From the NCBI RefSeq assembly GCF_004102725.1, contig NZ_LHQS01000003.1, positions 307,889 through 371,888 of the forward strand: a stretch of 64,000 nt of DNA. Direction: 5' to 3'. The stretch is from Methanoculleus taiwanensis. GTDB taxonomy: Archaea; Halobacteriota; Methanomicrobia; Methanomicrobiales; Methanoculleaceae. The notes beneath the pieces are model-generated. The model worked only from the letters and a program-made list of their open reading frames with translations, ran no database searches and was not told the origin of the DNA. This document shows, piece after piece, positions 55,002-63,259 of this stretch. The position numbers and the translations under genes were made by a program. How positions within the stretch are numbered: position 1 is the stretch's first letter; each line of letters starts with the position of its first letter.

Positions 55002-57062
55002 ATGAGCATGAGCAGGAGAGACATGATCGATCCTACGCATAAAAATCAGGCGGCAGCGCCAAGTGGAGACGGAGAGGCACGCACCGGAGGCTATCCGCCC
55101 GAACCTTCGCCTATAACCGAGAAGGTATCCTCCTCGCTGCATATATTTTTTACCGGCAATGCTGCACGGAAGTACCGGGAAAGCGGCATCCGAAGTCTCT
55201 GGTTTATCACAGCCATATTTGCGGTTCTTGCCATATTCTTCATCCTATTCTTCCTCGTCGCCGATGCCTATCCTATCTTTGAGACGAACGGTGTCGCAGA
55301 CTTTCTTGCCGGGGAGACCTGGAACCCAAGCGGAGCGGTTCCCACCTACGGCATTTACCCGCTCATTGTCGGGACACTGCTCGTGACAATCGGTGCAATG
55401 GCTATCGCCATCCCGCTCGGGATCGGCAGCGCGATCTTCATCGCCGAGCTGGCTTCACCCCGGGTCAGGGCAGTTGCAAAGCCCGCGGTCGAACTGCTGG
55501 CCGGAATCCCCTCGGTTGTATACGGTTTCTTCGGCCTCGTGGTTTTGACAAACTGGCTACGGCTTTCCTTTAATGTTCCCTCCGGCGAGAGCTGGCTTGC
55601 AGGCTCTATCCTTCTCGGCATTATGGCTCTTCCTACGATCGTCAGCGTCTCGGAAGACGCCATCACCGCCGTCCCGCGCACGTTCAAAGAAGGCTCGCTT
55701 GCCATGGGGGCAACGCACTGGCAGACGATACAGCGTGTCATCCTTCCGGCAGCGCTCTCAGGAATTACTGCCGCGATCATCCTCGGGGTGGGGAGAGCCA
55801 TCGGCGAGACGATGGCCGTCATCATGGTGACCGGAAACGCTGCCATCATTCCCGATCCGGCCTGGAATGTCCTCTCGCCGGTCAGGACACTCACCGGAAC
55901 CCTGGGGATAGAGATGGGAGAGGTCGCCATAGGAAGCACACACTATCACGCCCTCTTCGGCGTCGCCGTCGTGCTCCTCGCGATAGCACTCATCGTTAAC
56001 CTCGGTGCACGGGTCATCTTAAAGAAAGTCAGGGAAAGGCACACGGCAACCGGGAAACGGCGCCAGTGGCTCCCACCTGAGACGGCAGAGACCGTAAAGC
56101 CGTACTTCTTCGCGGGGCTCGGGATCGTGCTCGCAATCCTGCTGCTCTTTGCCGTAGGCCTCATCACCACCGGAGCCATCATCGCCACCGTCCTTGCTCT
56201 GGCCTTTATTAAGAACAGGATCTCCCCAAAGACCGGACAGAAAGTGGCATTCGGACTGGTGTATACTTCAATCGCGATGGTTCTTGTCTTCCTCGCCGTC
56301 ATTCTCTTCGATATCATCATCAACGGCCTCCCGGCGCTGAGCTGGGAGTTCCTGACCGAACCTCCCCGCAACCTCGGGCGGGAGGGCGGTATCGGCCCGG
56401 CCATCGTCGGCACCCTCTACCTCGTCGCCGGAGCGATCCTGTTCGCACTCCCGATCGGCGTCGGCGCTGCGATCTATCTCAACGAGTATACCAGAGAGGG
56501 ACGTGTAACCGAGATCATCCGCTCAGGCGCCGACCTTCTGAACGGTACGCCTTCCATCGTCTTCGGCCTCTTCGGGTTTGCGTTCCTCGTCCTCTACCTC
56601 AACTTCGGCGTCTCTCTCCTCGCCGGCATGATAACCCTCGGCCTGATGGTTCTGCCGACGATCATCCGGACGACAGAGGAGACACTCAAGAGCATCCCGG
56701 ACTCCATTCGTGAAGGGAGTCTTGCCCTCGGAGCGACCAAATGGCAGACGATCTGGAGAGTCGTGCTTCCGCCGGCAGTGCCGGGAATCCTGACCGGGAC
56801 TATTCTCAGTGTAGGGCGGGCAGCAGGAGAGACGGCGCCGATCCTCTTCACGGCGGTCATCTTCTCGAAGCGCTTCCTCCCGACCTCCCTCTCCGAACCG
56901 GTGATGGCACTCCCCTACCACCTCTTCATCCTCGCAACCAACGTCCCCGGTGCCGGTCGGAACCAGTACGGTACGGCGCTCGTGCTCCTGATGCTGGTGA
57001 TGAGCATCTACCTCGTTGCGATCGTCCTTCGAAACCACTACCAGAAGACCATCAAGTGGTGA
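55002..57062 (+). CDS. pstCA: Fused phosphate ABC transporter permease (PstC-PstA)
   Basis: This single 686-residue frame encodes both permease halves of the high-affinity phosphate importer. The PstC-like part (about 60-350) has SITEK-type cytoplasmic start, membrane segments and an EAA loop near [17 protein letters not shown]. The PstA-like part (about 365-686) has the second EAA loop [17 protein letters not shown] and ends YQKTIKW. In most organisms these are two proteins. No stop or frameshift separates them. An ATG at 55023 (MIDPTHKNQ) is an alternative start. pstB follows 4 bases downstream; no phosphate-binding pstS gene is seen here. Confidence 0.92.
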   Translation: MSMSRRDMIDPTHKNQAAAPSGDGEARTGGYPPEPSPITEKVSSSLHIFFTGNAARKYRESGIRSLWFITAIFAVLAIFFILFFLVADAYPIFETNGVADFLAGETWNPSGAVPTYGIYPLIVGTLLVTIGAMAIAIPLGIGSAIFIAELASPRVRAVAKPAVELLAGIPSVVYGFFGLVVLTNWLRLSFNVPSGESWLAGSILLGIMALPTIVSVSEDAITAVPRTFKEGSLAMGATHWQTIQRVILPAALSGITAAIILGVGRAIGETMAVIMVTGNAAIIPDPAWNVLSPVRTLTGTLGIEMGEVAIGSTHYHALFGVAVVLLAIALIVNLGARVILKKVRERHTATGKRRQWLPPETAETVKPYFFAGLGIVLAILLLFAVGLITTGAIIATVLALAFIKNRISPKTGQKVAFGLVYTSIAMVLVFLAVILFDIIINGLPALSWEFLTEPPRNLGREGGIGPAIVGTLYLVAGAILFALPIGVGAAIYLNEYTREGRVTEIIRSGADLLNGTPSIVFGLFGFAFLVLYLNFGVSLLAGMITLGLMVLPTIIRTTEETLKSIPDSIREGSLALGATKWQTIWRVVLPPAVPGILTGTILSVGRAAGETAPILFTAVIFSKRFLPTSLSEPVMALPYHLFILATNVPGAGRNQYGTALVLLMLVMSIYLVAIVLRNHYQKTIKW

Positions 57063-57066
57063 ACCT

Positions 57067-57831
57067 ATGCAGAATAACGGCAGCATTCTCACGGCAAACG
57101 GATTAAACCTCCACTACGGCGAGAGCCACGCGCTGATCGATATTACGATCAGTATCCCAAGGAACCGGGTTACCGCCCTGATAGGACCTTCCGGATGCGG
57201 CAAATCAACGCTTCTCCGGTGTTTCAACCGCATGAACGACCTCGTGGATATCGTCACAATCACGGGAGAGATCATCTTCGACGGGAGGTCGATCCTCGGA
57301 TCGGGTACCGACGTCGTCGAACTCCGGAAGAAGATCGGCATGGTCTTCCAGAAGCCAAACCCCTTCCCTTCCTCGATCTACGACAACGTCGCCTACGGCC
57401 CGAGAGTACACGGGACGAAAGATCGCAGGAAACTCGATGAGATCGTGGAAAAGAGCCTTCGTAAAGCCGCACTCTGGGAGGAGGTGAAAGACCGTCTCCA
57501 CGACTCCGCCATGGGGCTCTCGGGCGGGCAGCAGCAGCGCCTCTGTATCGCAAGGACACTCGCCGTCGAGCCTGAGATTATCCTCATGGACGAACCCTGC
57601 TCCGCACTCGACCCGATTGCAACCGCAAAGATCGAGGATCTCATCGACGAGCTGAAGCAGAACTACACCGTGATTATCGTGACACATAATATGCAGCAGG
57701 CCGCCCGCGTCAGCGACTATACCGGCTTTATGTACCTCGGAAAGCTCATCGAGTTTGACGAAACGACACAGATCTTCGAATCTCCCGCAGAAGAACTGAC
57801 GAATAATTACATCACGGGACGCTTTGGATAG
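57067..57831 (+). CDS. pstB: Phosphate ABC transporter ATP-binding protein
   Basis: This 254-residue ATPase has Walker [10 protein letters not shown], the PstB-typical CFNRMNDL just after it, Q-loop FQKPNPFP, signature [16 protein letters not shown] and Walker [13 protein letters not shown]. The start ATG at 57067, four bases after the pstCA stop, gives the normal N-terminus ([18 protein letters not shown]). It energises phosphate import through the fused permease. phoU follows 8 bases downstream, so pstCA-pstB-phoU is one operon. Confidence 0.95.
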   Translation: MQNNGSILTANGLNLHYGESHALIDITISIPRNRVTALIGPSGCGKSTLLRCFNRMNDLVDIVTITGEIIFDGRSILGSGTDVVELRKKIGMVFQKPNPFPSSIYDNVAYGPRVHGTKDRRKLDEIVEKSLRKAALWEEVKDRLHDSAMGLSGGQQQRLCIARTLAVEPEIILMDEPCSALDPIATAKIEDLIDELKQNYTVIIVTHNMQQAARVSDYTGFMYLGKLIEFDETTQIFESPAEELTNNYITGRFG

Positions 57832-57839
57832 GTGAAAAG

Positions 57840-58490
57840 ATGGCCGGCAAATTTCGTGATGAACTCACAGTCTTAAAGGTCTCCGTCCTCGATATGGGAA
57901 CCTTCTCGACCGATATGCTCCACAACTCGATACTAGCCTTAAAGACTCAGGATCCCGACCTTGCGGAGCGGGTGCACGCAAAGAAGACCGAACTTGCGGA
58001 GAGGAACCACCAGATCGAGGAGCAGGCACTCCGGCTTATCGCTCTCTACCAGCCGATGGCACAGGACCTCCGCGCAATTACGTGCGCTCTCAGCATGAAC
58101 TACTCCCTCTTTCGGATCGGCAGATACGGAAAAGACATCGCCAACCTGGTGGAAGGGTTCACCGCTGCACCGCACATCGCCAATATGATGAACCTTCCTC
58201 ACATGGCAGATCTGGTCTTCGGGATGATCGACGACACCCTCAAAGCCTACCGGTATGGGGATATCGCACCGCTGAAGAACTTCACGGCACGCGACGATAC
58301 GATCGATGCCATGCGCTACTCCATCTTCCGCGAGAGCGTCACCTACATGATGGAAGACCCCCGGAGCATCACGCGGTGTATCGACTACGTTATGATCGCA
58401 CGATATCTGGAGCGCTGCGGCGATCACGGGTGCGATATGGCAGAGAAGATCTACTATATGATCACCGGGGAGCGCCTGGCAGTCAAATAG
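57840..58490 (+). CDS. phoU: PhoU phosphate-signalling protein
   Basis: This 216-residue all-helical protein has two PhoU three-helix repeats with metal-binding patterns FRIGRYGKDIANL and ERCGDHGCDMAEKI. It is the short, DNA-domain-free form, which in bacteria represses phosphate uptake through PstB. GGTGA precedes the ATG. It is the last gene of the pst operon. The two longer AbrB-PhoU proteins nearby may do the DNA-binding part. Confidence 0.94.
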   Translation: MAGKFRDELTVLKVSVLDMGTFSTDMLHNSILALKTQDPDLAERVHAKKTELAERNHQIEEQALRLIALYQPMAQDLRAITCALSMNYSLFRIGRYGKDIANLVEGFTAAPHIANMMNLPHMADLVFGMIDDTLKAYRYGDIAPLKNFTARDDTIDAMRYSIFRESVTYMMEDPRSITRCIDYVMIARYLERCGDHGCDMAEKIYYMITGERLAVK

Positions 58491-58534
58491 ACGCACCTGC
58501 CCCGGATTCCCCCATCCATTGCATAGAACCTTTT

Positions 58535-59524
58535 TTACAGAAGTTCTCCGTTCGGTCCGAGCAGCAGGGATATGGCCACGAGAAGACCGAGGAGAAGAGC
58601 GAAGATCACCGCCGACCGGACAACGTACTTCTCGGCGGCGATCTGCTCGCGGGAATCCCGCGGCCCGATACGCAGCACCAGAACGGCAAGGAGACCCCCG
58701 GCCATGAGCCCGATGATCTGATCGAGCACAAGGACGCCGGATGAGATGGCGCTGATCGGCTGGAGCACGATGACGATACCGGTCACCACGACCGGCGGGA
58801 GCAGGGCGGCGGCTATTGCCACACCCGCAATAGTTTCCGGTGTTTCCCGGGTGAACGCGAGTACCGCGGCAAACCCGAGCAGCAGCGCCATGACGATATA
58901 GATGGGATTCGTGATGATACGCGCGACGATCTCATCCGTGATCGGGAGCGGGATGAAGAAGTTAATGATAAATGTCGCAATCGCCGAGAGCAGGAGTACG
59001 GCGCCGAGGAGCGCTAAAAGGACCCCCACGCTGCGGAGGGCATCCTCGAGCCTTCCGAGAGCGATGTTGATGGCAAAACTGTATACCGGCCCGATGATCG
59101 GCGAGAGGAGCATGGCGCCGATGATGATGACCGAGTTGTTCAGAAAGAGCCCGGAAAGAGCAACCAGTCCGGCGATAGATGTCAGAGCGACTTTGGTCAG
59201 GTCAAGTTCGGCGTACGGTTTCGCGGATCGCAGGAGCTTCTCGACGGGAGTGTTCTCCTCTTTCTCCTCGGCTTTCTTCTCGGCACGCTGCAGGTAGGTC
59301 GAGACCACGAACTCCGGCGACGTGACCTCGATCATATTCTCATGATACCGCAGGTCAATAGCCCCGCGAATCTTCTCGATGAGATCGTTAACCTCTTCGT
59401 CCGGGGTAAAGACGATGATCTCGTAGATATCGCCCACGTGATCGGTGACGTAATAGAGCCCTCCAAGAGCCGCCTTTACGCCCTCATAATCCTCATTTCT
59501 TACGTGAACCAGAATCTTCTTCAT
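58535..59524 (-). CDS. DUF389 (TIGR00341-type) membrane protein
   Basis: This 329-residue protein has an N-terminal soluble domain (about 1-110, MKKILVHVRNEDYEGVKAAL), then a membrane domain of about six segments with the family signature GAMLLSPIIGPVYSFA and LLPPVVVTGI. The family is widespread in archaea and cyanobacteria and its function is unknown; a transport or sensing role is sometimes suspected. I chose ATG 59524, which starts the conserved N-terminus. It is convergent with phoU and lies downstream of a thioredoxin gene on the same strand. Confidence 0.9.
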   Translation of the reverse strand: MKKILVHVRNEDYEGVKAALGGLYYVTDHVGDIYEIIVFTPDEEVNDLIEKIRGAIDLRYHENMIEVTSPEFVVSTYLQRAEKKAEEKEENTPVEKLLRSAKPYAELDLTKVALTSIAGLVALSGLFLNNSVIIIGAMLLSPIIGPVYSFAINIALGRLEDALRSVGVLLALLGAVLLLSAIATFIINFFIPLPITDEIVARIITNPIYIVMALLLGFAAVLAFTRETPETIAGVAIAAALLPPVVVTGIVIVLQPISAISSGVLVLDQIIGLMAGGLLAVLVLRIGPRDSREQIAAEKYVVRSAVIFALLLGLLVAISLLLGPNGELL

Positions 59525-59637
59525 GCTGCCGTAGAGCCCATCATAAACTGAAATGCTATAATTTTTGCCGGAGATGCCCTCCAGACCAAACCCTTCAAAA
59601 AAGGGAGTCGGCAGGCCGCTCGAGATTCTTTCCGGGA

Positions 59638-60027
59638 CTATCCATAGCCGGTGATCTCGTAATCGATGGCGGTGGAACTCCGGACGCACGCCTCACCATG
59701 CTCGAGGAGATCTTCGATCCGCCTTTCCAGCATCGCAGGATAAACCGCTCCCACCAGTTCCTCGATAGGGCGTCCCATGCAGAAGAACTTGAACGTCGGC
59801 GTCCCCCGAACACCGTACCGCTCGGCGGTCCACATACTCGATGCGATATTTAACCGGCCGAAGAGAATAACCTCGCCGTACTGCTCGGCTAAGCTCCTGA
59901 AGGAGGGCTCCATAGTCCGGCAGTGGACGCATCCAGGACTGTAGAACATGATAACAGCTGGTTTTTCTCCTTTTTCGACAGCCTTCTCCCAGGTCTGATC
60001 TGAAATCTCAACGATCTCCGCACTCAC
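59638..60027 (-). CDS. Thioredoxin-family protein
   Basis: This 129-residue protein has a thioredoxin domain with a CVHC active site (Cys33, Cys36 in FYSPGCVHCRTMEP) and the cis-proline VRGTPTFKFF. The non-standard CVHC and the Pro preceding the site (SPGC) differ from the usual WCGPC. I place the start at GTG 60027 with GGAGGGTG upstream; the longer frame starts inside the intergenic gap. It probably acts as a protein disulfide reductase in the cytoplasm. Confidence 0.88.
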   Translation of the reverse strand: MSAEIVEISDQTWEKAVEKGEKPAVIMFYSPGCVHCRTMEPSFRSLAEQYGEVILFGRLNIASSMWTAERYGVRGTPTFKFFCMGRPIEELVGAVYPAMLERRIEDLLEHGEACVRSSTAIDYEITGYG

Positions 60028-60098
60028 GCAGGCCACCCTCCGGTGCGGTATACTCAAGAGAAGTAATTGATACTTTCCCCGACCGCCGGGAGAGGGGC

Positions 60099-61115
60099 TT
60101 ACCGCATCTCTGCTTCTTCGCTCACAAGATCATTGATCACGTTCTCGGAGATATCCTTGGAGTACTCACCGAGCCTGCGTATGCTCTCGGCTATATATCC
60201 GACAGAGACGGCAATGGCGGTCTTCTGCCGGAGCGCGGTATGGCTGATCTCCTCGCACTGCACAGCGAGCGTTTGAACGGCCAGGATACTCCCGTTTGCT
60301 TCCACAATATCCTTTTTAAAGAGCGACCGGATGCTTGCATCATAAATGGCAAGGGCAACCCTGCTCGCACTCTCGATGTCGACGATCAGGGACGCATCCG
60401 GTTCTTCGCAAAACAGCGGGATTGAGTTCTTCGCAATATTGACGGCATGATCCCCGATCCGCTCGATGATCCTGCTGATCATCAGGTAGTTCGTCGCCGT
60501 CCCGGTGGAGACACCCATCCGCTTTGCGAGGCTGCCGTCACTCATAATAAGGCGATATTGACGGGCGATAAGCCATTGCAACCTATCGACGTCGTTGTCC
60601 CGGGCAATGACATCTTCGGCGAGCACCCGGTTCCCGGCCTTGAGCCCGATTATCGCATCCTCGTGCATCCCCCTGACGATGATATACATCCGCTGCAAGG
60701 TGCTGTCAAAAGGCATCTCAACCGGATTGAGGAGATCTTTGATAGTGATGGAGGCGTCACTCTCCTCGCCGACCTCCTGCCCGATAGCAATCCGGGTGAA
60801 GTCCCGCACGGCAATACGCACGGCAGGCGGGATACGACCGGTCGACGCCACGGTGATGGTGGTGTACCCCGTAATATATGCAGCAATCAGGCAGCGGAAG
60901 AAGAGTTCGGGGTTGGTCGATCTACCGACACGGAACAGCTTCGTGCGATGAGCGGTCTCACCGGATAGCTTCGTCGTAATGAGCAGCGTCCCGTCATTCT
61001 GTGCAACGAGCCCCAGAGGATCGTTCTTCTTGATTCTCATCGATGTTGCCCACTCTTTCGGGAGCGAGACGACATACGAGGAACCGCCGGTGATCTGAAC
61101 TTTCCGAATCTCCAT
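60099..61115 (-). CDS. Phosphate uptake regulator, AbrB-PhoU type, second paralogue
   Basis: This 338-residue protein begins MEIRKVQITGGSSYVVSLPK, nearly identical over 20 residues to the regulator at 53748, and has the same AbrB plus double PhoU layout (ERIGDHAVNIAKN, RRLGEYSKDISENV). The two proteins are alignable over their whole length but clearly diverged elsewhere, so they may bind related sites with different triggers. I chose ATG 61115. A minus-strand TATA (CTTATATAGC, 61171-61180) lies about 60 bases upstream. The pst operon stands between the two paralogues. Confidence 0.92.
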   Translation of the reverse strand: MEIRKVQITGGSSYVVSLPKEWATSMRIKKNDPLGLVAQNDGTLLITTKLSGETAHRTKLFRVGRSTNPELFFRCLIAAYITGYTTITVASTGRIPPAVRIAVRDFTRIAIGQEVGEESDASITIKDLLNPVEMPFDSTLQRMYIIVRGMHEDAIIGLKAGNRVLAEDVIARDNDVDRLQWLIARQYRLIMSDGSLAKRMGVSTGTATNYLMISRIIERIGDHAVNIAKNSIPLFCEEPDASLIVDIESASRVALAIYDASIRSLFKKDIVEANGSILAVQTLAVQCEEISHTALRQKTAIAVSVGYIAESIRRLGEYSKDISENVINDLVSEEAEMR

Positions 61116-61276
61116 ACCTACCACATGACCCGACGAGGCGACATAGACAAAGGAGAGGTTTTCATGCCACGCTATATAAGTGTCTTCATTCTATAGAGAG
61201 TATCGGAGCGTGAATAGTGCACGCCCAAAAGCCCCGACACCCGGGAAAGCCGGGAACACCCGCCGAAGAAGTTCGT

Positions 61277-62896
61277 CTACGGCGTCTCGAGATCGCGGAA
61301 GAGGAACATAATCCGCCAGTCCTGCTGCTCCCGAAGCGTAATCTCATTGGCTTCTTTGAGGAGGTCGATCAGTTCATCCATATCTTCCGCCCGCTTAATC
61401 TGGCTGCTAAGGGTAGAAAGATGCCGCATCATGTGCGCGTAACGCTCCGAGTTCCTCAGATACTCGCGCTGAACCCGGATGCCTGCAAGGGCCGCACCGA
61501 TCGCGGGAAGGATGATTGTTATCGCCGCAAGCGCACCCGGATAGTGCAGCAATGAGAGAAACTCGGAGTTATCAAACTCGGAAGCATGGATTGCGGCGGC
61601 AACGAGCGTAACGGCAAAAAGGATCTCTCCAATCTGCGAAATCAGGGTATACCGCTGCCGATTCCACTCACTGCTCTTCGTATACGAGGCGAGCCGATCG
61701 TCGATCCATGCAGCTGCCAGAAATGCCTTCAGCGGTTCAAAGGGGATAGCAAGATTGCAGTACTCGAGCGGGCGCCGGTCGAGGATCCCCTCGAATGCAA
61801 GCAGCATCCAGTCGTTCGACCGATGAGAGAGGCTCATATGGCCTGGCGCAGTCGGTTTTTCGCACCGCACGCAGATGATGCTCATGAAGAAACCTGCCCT
61901 GATCCGTTCGGTCAGAAATCGGTAATCGATCCATTTCCGATGCCATCCTCCCGTCCGTGATGCCATCAGCAGAAGCAGGATGATACCGATCTCGGCGACC
62001 TCAAGCCAGAGCAACTGGGGATATTCAGGGAAGAAGAGAGTCTGGATGGTGACCGTTGCGACGGCGAGGGCAGCGAGGGCATAGACCGCGCTCCCCGCGC
62101 GCATATACCGTCGCCGGTACCGGGCGGTCAGCAGGTGTGCGCGTGCGTAGTCCCGGAGCATGGTGCGGGAGAGCGGTTTGAGCAGATCCGCGGGAAGCCC
62201 CGAGGCCTGCATCTTCCGGGCGAGCCAGTCGCGCAGTTCCGCACAGGTTCTGCCGATCTCTTCAGCTCCGGCCTCTTCGCCGTTGTAGGCATTAAGATCC
62301 TCAAGCGACTCGAGAATGCCGTCCTCGTGCCGCTCCTCAACCACTCTGCCGGTCACGGAGTGAACCCAGAAGAGCGTTCTGCCGGCCACTCTGGCATACC
62401 GGACCAGCTGGGTGGTGCTGCCGGGGTCAGGGTCGCCGAGACCATCCCAGATAACGAGGAGGAGATCGCAGGTGTTCACGATATTCTGGCCGGTGATCTC
62501 GTGGGCAGTACCCCCGGCAGCTCCAGACTCACCGATCACCCTGACCGACGAAGCACGTCCGACGAGACGTCTGAAGGCATCCCGCTCCCGATCGGTCTCG
62601 AGGTTCAGAACGCACTCGGCAGGGGAGGAGAGAAGGACGGCTTCGTATTGTGAGGTCCCCCTCTCCGCCCCGCCGGATGTCGCCAGAATCTCCTCAATAA
62701 CCGGCTCAAAAGCTTCATCGATGCATGACGAGACCACCGTGAACGAATGAGGGGTTTTTCGCAGGATCTCGTCCAGGCGGCGCAGCACTGTCCGTATCCC
62801 GTCGCGCACATGCTCTTCGCCAAAGACGGCAACGTGCCCGATAACACCGATGCGAAGGGAGAACGGTATTGCAAAGTCGCTCCGGGGGTCGTCCAT
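61277..62896 (-). CDS. SLOG-SLATT-like four-helix membrane protein
   Basis: This 539-residue protein has an N-terminal Rossmann-like domain (about 14-185) with the outline of SLOG nucleotide-sensing domains: RIGVIGHVAVFG at the first strand, CDLLLVIWDG and GSTTQLVRYAR. Two hydrophobic pairs (about 268-288 with 295-313, and 418-437 with 452-474) follow, each flanked by charged helices, as in SLATT (DUF4231) two-TM effectors linked to SMODS/SLOG defence systems. GGTGA precedes ATG 62896 and a TATA-like CCTATATGG lies at about 62946-62954. No nucleotide cyclase is seen nearby. The family call is by pattern only. Confidence 0.7.
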   Translation of the reverse strand: MDDPRSDFAIPFSLRIGVIGHVAVFGEEHVRDGIRTVLRRLDEILRKTPHSFTVVSSCIDEAFEPVIEEILATSGGAERGTSQYEAVLLSSPAECVLNLETDRERDAFRRLVGRASSVRVIGESGAAGGTAHEITGQNIVNTCDLLLVIWDGLGDPDPGSTTQLVRYARVAGRTLFWVHSVTGRVVEERHEDGILESLEDLNAYNGEEAGAEEIGRTCAELRDWLARKMQASGLPADLLKPLSRTMLRDYARAHLLTARYRRRYMRAGSAVYALAALAVATVTIQTLFFPEYPQLLWLEVAEIGIILLLLMASRTGGWHRKWIDYRFLTERIRAGFFMSIICVRCEKPTAPGHMSLSHRSNDWMLLAFEGILDRRPLEYCNLAIPFEPLKAFLAAAWIDDRLASYTKSSEWNRQRYTLISQIGEILFAVTLVAAAIHASEFDNSEFLSLLHYPGALAAITIILPAIGAALAGIRVQREYLRNSERYAHMMRHLSTLSSQIKRAEDMDELIDLLKEANEITLREQQDWRIMFLFRDLETP

Positions 62897-63259
62897 CGTT
62901 TCACCCGCCACCAGTACTACGGAGAGAGCGTATGCTCATTGCGTTCCATATAGGTTTGGATACCCGGGCATGTGGGGGTCGCCAACACAATTACCGCGCC
63001 CGAACCGGATCTTCCGACCTTCCGAAGCACGGAGCAGGGGACGTCCCGGGAAAACCGACGGAAAAGAGCAAAGAACAATCGAAAGCAGCAATATAGAGAG
63101 AATAGGACTCACAAGAAGACGACGTCAAGGGGGGAAGTGTCTTGCATGGATCCGATATTCTCTCTATGCCGTACGTTGTACACATACCATATATATAAAT
63201 TCCGGTTTTGGGAAAAATGAGAAATAAATGTTTTGTTTGCTTGCCGGGCTCAGAGTACC
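62897..63259. other. 363-base region with promoter and candidate RNA
   Basis: The left end carries the promoter of the SLOG-SLATT gene (minus-strand TATA-like element at about 62946-62954). 63093-63167 is a candidate RNA bounded by 12-base complementary ends, with its own minus-strand TATA at about 63185-63198. The rest shows no gene. Confidence 0.5.
63093..63167 (-). ncRNA. Candidate 75-base RNA closed by a 12-bp terminal stem
   Basis: On the minus strand the sequence begins ATAGAGAGAATA (63167 to 63156) and ends TATTCTCTCTAT (63104 to 63093); these are exact complements. The interior can pair further (CAAGA with TCTTG) around a C-run. A strong TATA run (about 63185-63198) places transcription start at or next to the first arm. 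No family is recognised. It could instead be a leader or a small mobile element, although I see no target-site duplication. Confidence 0.4.

Noticed and set aside
57205-57687. Minus-strand frame opposite pstB
   Set aside because: It is the antisense shadow of the ATPase and encodes no recognisable domain.
63093-63167. Miniature transposable element (MITE)
   Set aside because: The terminal inverted repeats would fit, but the flanking bases show no target-site duplication and no second copy is seen; an RNA is the better reading.
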